Assembly: GCA_965544035.1 (NCBI GenBank)
Contig: CBEULR010000002.1
Coordinates: 1 to 64,000, forward strand
Reading direction: 5' to 3'
Origin: CBEULR01 sp965544035
GTDB taxonomy: Bacteria > Bacillota > Desulfotomaculia > Desulfotomaculales > Desulforudaceae
Length of the DNA: 64,000 bases
Below the pieces are notes generated by a model. It saw only the letters and a list, made by a program, of their open reading frames with translations. It had not been told where the DNA came from and did no database searches. Within the stretch, counting starts at the first letter, position 1. Each line of letters begins with the position of its first letter. The translations under genes were made by a program, and so were the position numbers. Of the stretch, positions 60,281-64,000 are shown piece after piece.

Positions 60281-61012
60281 TTAAAGCTGGTCCACGGCGG
60301 CGATGTGCCAACCGTCAGCAAGTTTGGCAAAGCGCACCAGCACGTTTACCTGCCGGCCATCCATCTGGTATTCAGCACGGCACACGGCTTGATTCCCGCG
60401 CTGCCAGACCGCATTCATCTCCAGCTTTTCAATGCTTTCTACCGGCAGGTGTCTGAAGCTGTCCTCAGTCTGTTCGTGCGCTCTCCGCGCCGAGCCGCAC
60501 AAGTGTTTGGCAGCTTCTTCATGCTTGCCCTTTTTGAACAAGTCAAGGTATGTGCTGAAGACTTCCGACATGGCCTTTTTGTCCTGCCCAGACACGCCGC
60601 GACGCACACCGGACAGCCAGTGGTACTCCTGCAGTGCGATGACTTGCCATTCCTTGTCGCGGCACAGTATCAGGCGGTACCAACCGGCGTCATAAGAGCC
60701 ATCGGACAGTTTAAGCTCAACATAAACCCGGGCCTCAGCGTAACCGTTTCCGACTTCATCAACTATCGTGTGCATATTTGTTACCTCAGCCGGTGATACT
60801 TGGGTTCTGTTGGCTGCCCACGCCGCCGATCCACAAGATGCCTCCATGGCCACTTGCGTGTCGCCTGCAGCCAGGGCATAGATATAGGCTTTGACCGCAT
60901 TTGCCGGGGCCGCCCGGACGGTTATGGTCCAGATAGCGTAGACTCCCATGATGAGGCTAAACGCCGCTGTTGCTGCAATTATTGCTGTAACCATTTTCCT
61001 GTTTTGTTCCAT
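60281..61012 (-). CDS. Single-span NTF2-fold protein, TcpC/VirB8-like
   Basis: A 243-aa protein with one N-terminal transmembrane segment (about 8-30) and two NTF2-like domains: VKAYIYALAAGDTQVAMEA, then FSTYLDLFKKGKHEEAAKHLC and VCRAEYQMDGRQVNVLVRFAKLADGW. TcpC of pCW3 and ConG/VirB8 proteins have this layout and build Gram-positive conjugation channels. Sequence support is moderate. Between two secreted proteins in one leftward run. Confidence 0.6.
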   Translation of the reverse strand: MEQNRKMVTAIIAATAAFSLIMGVYAIWTITVRAAPANAVKAYIYALAAGDTQVAMEASCGSAAWAANRTQVSPAEVTNMHTIVDEVGNGYAEARVYVELKLSDGSYDAGWYRLILCRDKEWQVIALQEYHWLSGVRRGVSGQDKKAMSEVFSTYLDLFKKGKHEEAAKHLCGSARRAHEQTEDSFRHLPVESIEKLEMNAVWQRGNQAVCRAEYQMDGRQVNVLVRFAKLADGWHIAAVDQL

Positions 61013-61042
61013 GCTGCTTATCCCTCCTGCTCTTACAGCAAC

Positions 61043-61077
61043 AATGGCCCGGTCCCCACCAAGGGAACCGGGCCATT
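61043..61077 (-). terminator. Hairpin after the DUF6273-like gene
   Basis: AATGGCCCGGT/ACCGGGCCATT perfect 11-bp stem; only a weak T stretch follows. Confidence 0.5.
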
Positions 61078-61107
61078 ACTTCTGATAATGATCTGATTAT
61101 TTACAGG

Positions 61108-62220
61108 CTACAGCGAAAATGCGGTCATCTGACCAGTGGCAATAAGTTCCGGCTTGTCGCTATGCCATGCCTGGACATAGATCGTATTCGCTCCAGAAGA
61201 AAGGCTCACCGTTGCCGGGCTGTTGATCGGTACTTCGTTGCCCGATCCGGGAGAGGTCCCGGCCCGGAAGTGCGTAGCTCCCGACGCTTGCACGACCACC
61301 TGGAAGGTTCCGGTTGAGGTACAGGTAGCTCCATTCTTGCCCTGTACCTTAACAATAGTCGGCGGAACATTCACGTCGCCTACAGCTGATTCGATATTTG
61401 TAATTTTGGCTTCAAGGTTTGCCACTTTGTCATATACGGCAGGCAGGGATTTCCCGTCAATGCCTTCACCGGTGACCAAGGCGTTTCTCGTCTGTTCTGT
61501 GGCGCTCTTGGCAGAGTCTGCCGCATTACGAGCATCGTTGGCGGCCCCGTACAGGTCTCCGTATTTGCGGTAGTGCGCCTGCTCATAATCGGCTGGGTTA
61601 GTGGTTATCCTAAATTTACCATTTTCAAAACGGAGGACCGTATCAGATTTCAAATTAAAAGCGGGGCGCACGCCGCAAGAGTTCGAGACACTGCTGAGGC
61701 TGACGTAGCCGCGGGAGTGGACGGAGAAGGCGTAGGTGGTGCCGGTGGAGTACTGGCTGTGAGGCGAGCGTGTCCAGTAATCTTCGGTTCGTAGTTCGTG
61801 CAAAAACGTGGCGCTGTAGCTGTCAACGCCACTGAGGCCGCCTCCTACAACCTCACTAGCTGTTGGTGCGCTCACGTTTGTGATATGATTGTTGATTGAA
61901 AAAGATAGCTCGTCGATTCTGGATTTCAGAGTTGAGTTGTTATAGTTATTGTCGTTGCCAAAGGATGTGTAACTGCCGTGGTTGGTCGTCAACACGAGCC
62001 GCGGCGATTGCCCTTCACGTACTACCACGGCCTCACGTGATGCGTTATTACTTCCGTTGCCCGATACGGTGAACCCGGTCAGTATCGCGCCCACCGGGAG
62101 GTCCTCGGCGAAGATCACATCACCGTTTGCGTATTCGGCCTGAGCCTGTGGCACGAAGGCTATCAAGAAAAATATAACCGCTGCAATAATTCCCGATCTT
62201 AAGATTTTAGGGATACTCAT
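61108..62220 (-). CDS. Secreted DUF6273-like protein
   Basis: A 370-aa exported protein (signal ends AFVPQAQAEYA). The central domain has ILTGFTV..., EDYWTRSPHSQYSTGTTYAFSV and CGVRPAFNL, the pattern of DUF6273, a C-type-lectin-like fold frequent on clostridial mobile elements. A helical stretch follows (about 220-275), then an Ig-like tail (FQVVVQASGATHFRAG). Possibly an adhesin exposed with the pilus. Confidence 0.7.
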   Translation of the reverse strand: MSIPKILRSGIIAAVIFFLIAFVPQAQAEYANGDVIFAEDLPVGAILTGFTVSGNGSNNASREAVVVREGQSPRLVLTTNHGSYTSFGNDNNYNNSTLKSRIDELSFSINNHITNVSAPTASEVVGGGLSGVDSYSATFLHELRTEDYWTRSPHSQYSTGTTYAFSVHSRGYVSLSSVSNSCGVRPAFNLKSDTVLRFENGKFRITTNPADYEQAHYRKYGDLYGAANDARNAADSAKSATEQTRNALVTGEGIDGKSLPAVYDKVANLEAKITNIESAVGDVNVPPTIVKVQGKNGATCTSTGTFQVVVQASGATHFRAGTSPGSGNEVPINSPATVSLSSGANTIYVQAWHSDKPELIATGQMTAFSL

Positions 62221-62403
62221 TTATTATCCTCTCCTCTCTCAAATATGACTTGGTTAAGCAAATGCTTGCGCAAAGAGTACGTGTTCCCATGTTTGGCGTG
62301 ACCGACCCACCCGTTAATATGTTGTTTTAATTTATGCGAGTCAACATCTCCGGCCTGATAGAAGGTACGCAATCTTTATATTTCACCCTAATCACTCTTC
62401 CTT

Positions 62404-62505
62404 TCATTTTGGTTTTGTGGGAACCTGCGATCCTATACTGTAAAAACCTATTAGGAACGCAAGCACGGCTACGAAAATCGGGATCAAATAGCTGTTATCT
62501 GTCAA
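62404..62505 (-). CDS. 33-aa single-span membrane microprotein
   Basis: The frame runs (M)TDNSYLIPIFVAVLAFLIG to QVPTKPK, with one transmembrane helix. TTG 62505 overlaps the stop of the TadE-like gene (TTGA) and has GAGGTGG upstream at 7-8 nt. Translational coupling makes a real product likely. Function unknown. The stretch 62221-62403 beyond it shows no gene. Confidence 0.55.
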   Translation of the reverse strand: MTDNSYLIPIFVAVLAFLIGFYSIGSQVPTKPK

Positions 62506-63044
62506 TGACGCACCACCTCTGCACTGGCCCACCTGACCGCCTGTTCCGGGGTGCCGACTGTTGGCTGAACCTCAGCCTTTACAATCGCAATACATCCCGG
62601 GCTTTCGAGGGTCACGCTGCGGGCAGCGGCATCCGGGTAGTAGTCTGTTAGCTCAAACACCCCGTCCGAATTAAAATCTCCTACTTTGACCTCGTTTTCG
62701 TAAAGCGTCATTTCGGGGAACCCAAAGTCGTTTTGCCCGTTATAGACAATCAGTTGATATTCTTGATTCCTTGATAGGCGGGTGTTCTCGCGTAAATAGC
62801 GTTGAAAGTTGGTATGCGCTTGCTCCGGGCGAACGCAAGGGTGCCCGTAGGCCTGACTGCGCTCATCCACGGCCATTGCCGCAAACCTTGCCGCCTCCGC
62901 AACGGTGCGCCCCAGGTCAATGTCCGACCCGTGTACCCAGCGTGGGTGTTCGGAGATCATAAAAATGCCGGTCAGGAAAAGGGGGATCATCAGCAAAAGC
63001 AAGACCAGGCTTACCGAGCCTTTTTCATCTCTCAACCTTTTCAC
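62502..63044 (-). CDS. TadE/TadG-like pseudopilin
   Basis: About 180 aa starting VKRLRDEKGSVSLVLLLLMIPLFLTGIFMI, a charged start, then one hydrophobic helix as in TadE/G pseudopilins, followed by a long extracellular part. The usual Glu at +5 of the helix is absent (GSVSLVL). GTG 63044 lies inside the preceding gene end. Part of a four-gene pilus-like cluster. Confidence 0.68.
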   Translation of the reverse strand: MKRLRDEKGSVSLVLLLLMIPLFLTGIFMISEHPRWVHGSDIDLGRTVAEAARFAAMAVDERSQAYGHPCVRPEQAHTNFQRYLRENTRLSRNQEYQLIVYNGQNDFGFPEMTLYENEVKVGDFNSDGVFELTDYYPDAAARSVTLESPGCIAIVKAEVQPTVGTPEQAVRWASAEVVRH

Positions 63045-63447
63045 TGAGTCCCACTCCCCCCACCTTGATTGCAAATTCGTCCTCCCCGCCGAGCCCGAGC
63101 AGGCGACCCATCAGAAAGGGTTCGGACCGGAGCTTTAGCTTCATCCTCAGCCAAACCTCGGCCTCGTCAGGCGTCTGTGCATTACGCAGCTTCACGCCGT
63201 TGTGCGTGTCCATCTCCACCACCTCAAAGCCCATGCTGTCAAGAGTCTCCAGCATTTCATCCCGGTCCTCGGGGGTCAACTGCCCCTCAATTCGCATCCG
63301 GTCAAGGTAATAGTTCTTTACGTGTTCGGCCTGCTGGGCTTTGACTTGCACCAGCCAGTAATCTACCGCGCCAAAAGCTAAGGCAAAGATAAGGACGCTG
63401 ACAATTAAAAACTCCACACTTAAAACGCTTCCCCGTTCGTCTCTCAT
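63025..63447 (-). CDS. TadE-like pseudopilin
   Basis: About 140 aa: MRDERGSVLSVEFLIVSVLIFALAFGAVDYW. The RGSVLSVEF sequence fits a class III prepilin/TadE cleavage region with Glu early in the hydrophobic helix. A mostly soluble domain follows (QLTPEDRDEMLETLDSMGFEV). Next to the Flp-like prepilins. Confidence 0.68.
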   Translation of the reverse strand: MRDERGSVLSVEFLIVSVLIFALAFGAVDYWLVQVKAQQAEHVKNYYLDRMRIEGQLTPEDRDEMLETLDSMGFEVVEMDTHNGVKLRNAQTPDEAEVWLRMKLKLRSEPFLMGRLLGLGGEDEFAIKVGGVGLSEKVER

Positions 63448-63449
63448 CA

Positions 63450-63638
63450 CTACCACCCCGTTTCGCTTATAGCTCCGATGCCGGTTTTCACCGCGCCGTG
63501 CAGGTTTTCAAAAGCCGGGACGAGGCGTCCGGTTACGGCAAGCGCGATTACTGCCGCTACGGAGACGAGCATCAGGATCTCTGCGCTATTGACTCCCCCG
63601 CGCTGGTCTAGGGCCACCTTCTTAATTGTGCTTAACAC
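63450..63638 (-). CDS. Flp-like class III prepilin
   Basis: A 62-aa protein: LDQRGGVNSAEILMLVSVAAVIALAVTGRLV. Short leader, G/SAEI junction with Glu at +5 and a single helix, as in Flp/TadF prepilins. Close paralogue of the next protein. Confidence 0.75.
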   Translation of the reverse strand: MLSTIKKVALDQRGGVNSAEILMLVSVAAVIALAVTGRLVPAFENLHGAVKTGIGAISETGW

Positions 63639-63654
63639 GTTGCGATCACCCCCT

Positions 63655-63692
63655 TAAAAAGAATAGGGGGCGGACAAACGTCCGCCCCCTAT
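63655..63692 (-). terminator. Leader-type terminator between the two Flp-like genes
   Basis: ATAGGGGGCGGAC/GTCCGCCCCCTAT, 13-bp stem, then TCTTTTT on the minus strand. It would make the first prepilin more abundant than the rest. Confidence 0.8.
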
Positions 63693-63709
63693 CTAACCGC
63701 CAGAGTATC

Positions 63710-63907
63710 TTACGGGTTTGTTTCACCGGATTCAATCATGCGGTTGACTTTATCGGCCACGGCGCTTGCGCCATGCGGCAATCCCGTGGTTTCATTGCTA
63801 AGGACGCCCATAATGGACCCCGCCACCACCACGACAATCCCGATAATGAACATGATTTCCACGGAGTTCAATGCGCCCCGCTGATCACTAAACAGCTTTT
63901 TGATCAA
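63710..63907 (-). CDS. Flp-like class III prepilin, first of the cluster
   Basis: About 65 aa: MIKKLFSDQRGALNSVEIMFIIGIVVVVAGSIMG. The RGALNSVEI leader and Glu at +5 match Flp-type prepilins. TTG 63907 lies 10 nt after AGGAGG. Same strand as the cluster that runs leftward from the right edge. The processing peptidase and motor genes are not in the window. Confidence 0.75.
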   Translation of the reverse strand: MIKKLFSDQRGALNSVEIMFIIGIVVVVAGSIMGVLSNETTGLPHGASAVADKVNRMIESGETNP

Positions 63908-64000
63908 GGGTGTTACACCTCCTTCCTCTAGTCTTCCAAGAGTGAGCCGAGTCACCCTCCCTCCAAACATGCAAAGTGTGACATATTACATGATTCCGGC

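Noticed and set aside
61108..62220. Target protein of a diversity-generating retroelement
   Set aside because: The lectin-like domain resembles DGR targets, but no reverse transcriptase or template repeat was seen in the window.

Overview
The window comes from a GC-rich, endospore-forming, anaerobic Firmicute, most like the Desulfotomaculum/Pelotomaculum/Desulforudis group of Peptococcaceae-type clostridia. The pointers are a GerA-family germinant receptor operon, a SleB/CwlJ-type cortex hydrolase, pyruvate phosphate dikinase, a membrane-linked [NiFe] hydrogenase, a CbiM-type Ni/Co transporter and clostridial NTTRR-F1- and DUF3231-like proteins. Many genes start at GTG or TTG behind strong AGGAGG sites; I moved several starts inward to the codon that has such a site. 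No similarity search was run, so all names rest on motif reading.

Bases 1 to about 32,400 look like ordinary chromosome. In order: htpX and an aminotransferase (minus), ppdK (plus), a frameshifted spore-surface-like gene, cdaA (c-di-AMP synthase), a gerKB-gerKA-gerKC receptor operon, a [NiFe] hydrogenase with its cytochrome b, two CxxC-rich YkgJ-like proteins, tRNA-Cys, a His-rich lipoprotein diverging from a cbiM-nikL-cbiQ-cbiO nickel/cobalt importer, a dCMP-deaminase-like gene, padR with a tungstate-binding-like protein, a TauE/SafE exporter, a tRNA cluster (Asp, Phe, Gly), a polyamine operon (pyruvoyl arginine decarboxylase, speE, speB), a peptide-binding protein, a Q/N-rich low-complexity protein and a SleB-like hydrolase. 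Hydrogenase and metal importer fit together if the importer supplies nickel, but that link is inference.

From tRNA-Ala(CGC) at 32,428 to beyond the right edge the DNA reads as one integrated mobile element, probably an integrative conjugative element. A tyrosine recombinase and excisionase abut the tRNA. After them come a RecD2-like helicase, an HNH protein, a divergent repressor with an ImmA/IrrE protease, a primase, a toxin-antitoxin pair, a PD-(D/E)XK nuclease, a CobS/CobT-like AAA+/VWA pair, a Sak4-like ATPase, SSB, an LspA-like protein, an S1 protein, a VirD4/TraG coupling protein, a replication-relaxation-like protein, a RusA-like resolvase, a NusG paralogue, an actin-like ParM segregation system, secreted proteins, a TcpC/VirB8-like protein and a cluster of Flp-like prepilins and TadE-like pseudopilins. 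Its far end, and any VirB4-type ATPase, relaxase or pilus motor, lie outside the window.

The strongest unusual signals are: (1) a centromere-like array beside the parM-like gene, built of three 67-bp units, each an inverted pair of 10-mers separated by exactly 47 bp; (2) a [NiFe] hydrogenase small subunit in which one proximal-cluster cysteine is aspartate and the Tat signal is missing; (3) matching divergent promoters and attenuator hairpins between a His-rich lipoprotein and cbiM, a candidate metal-sensing leader; and (4) the unusual gene mix of the element itself.
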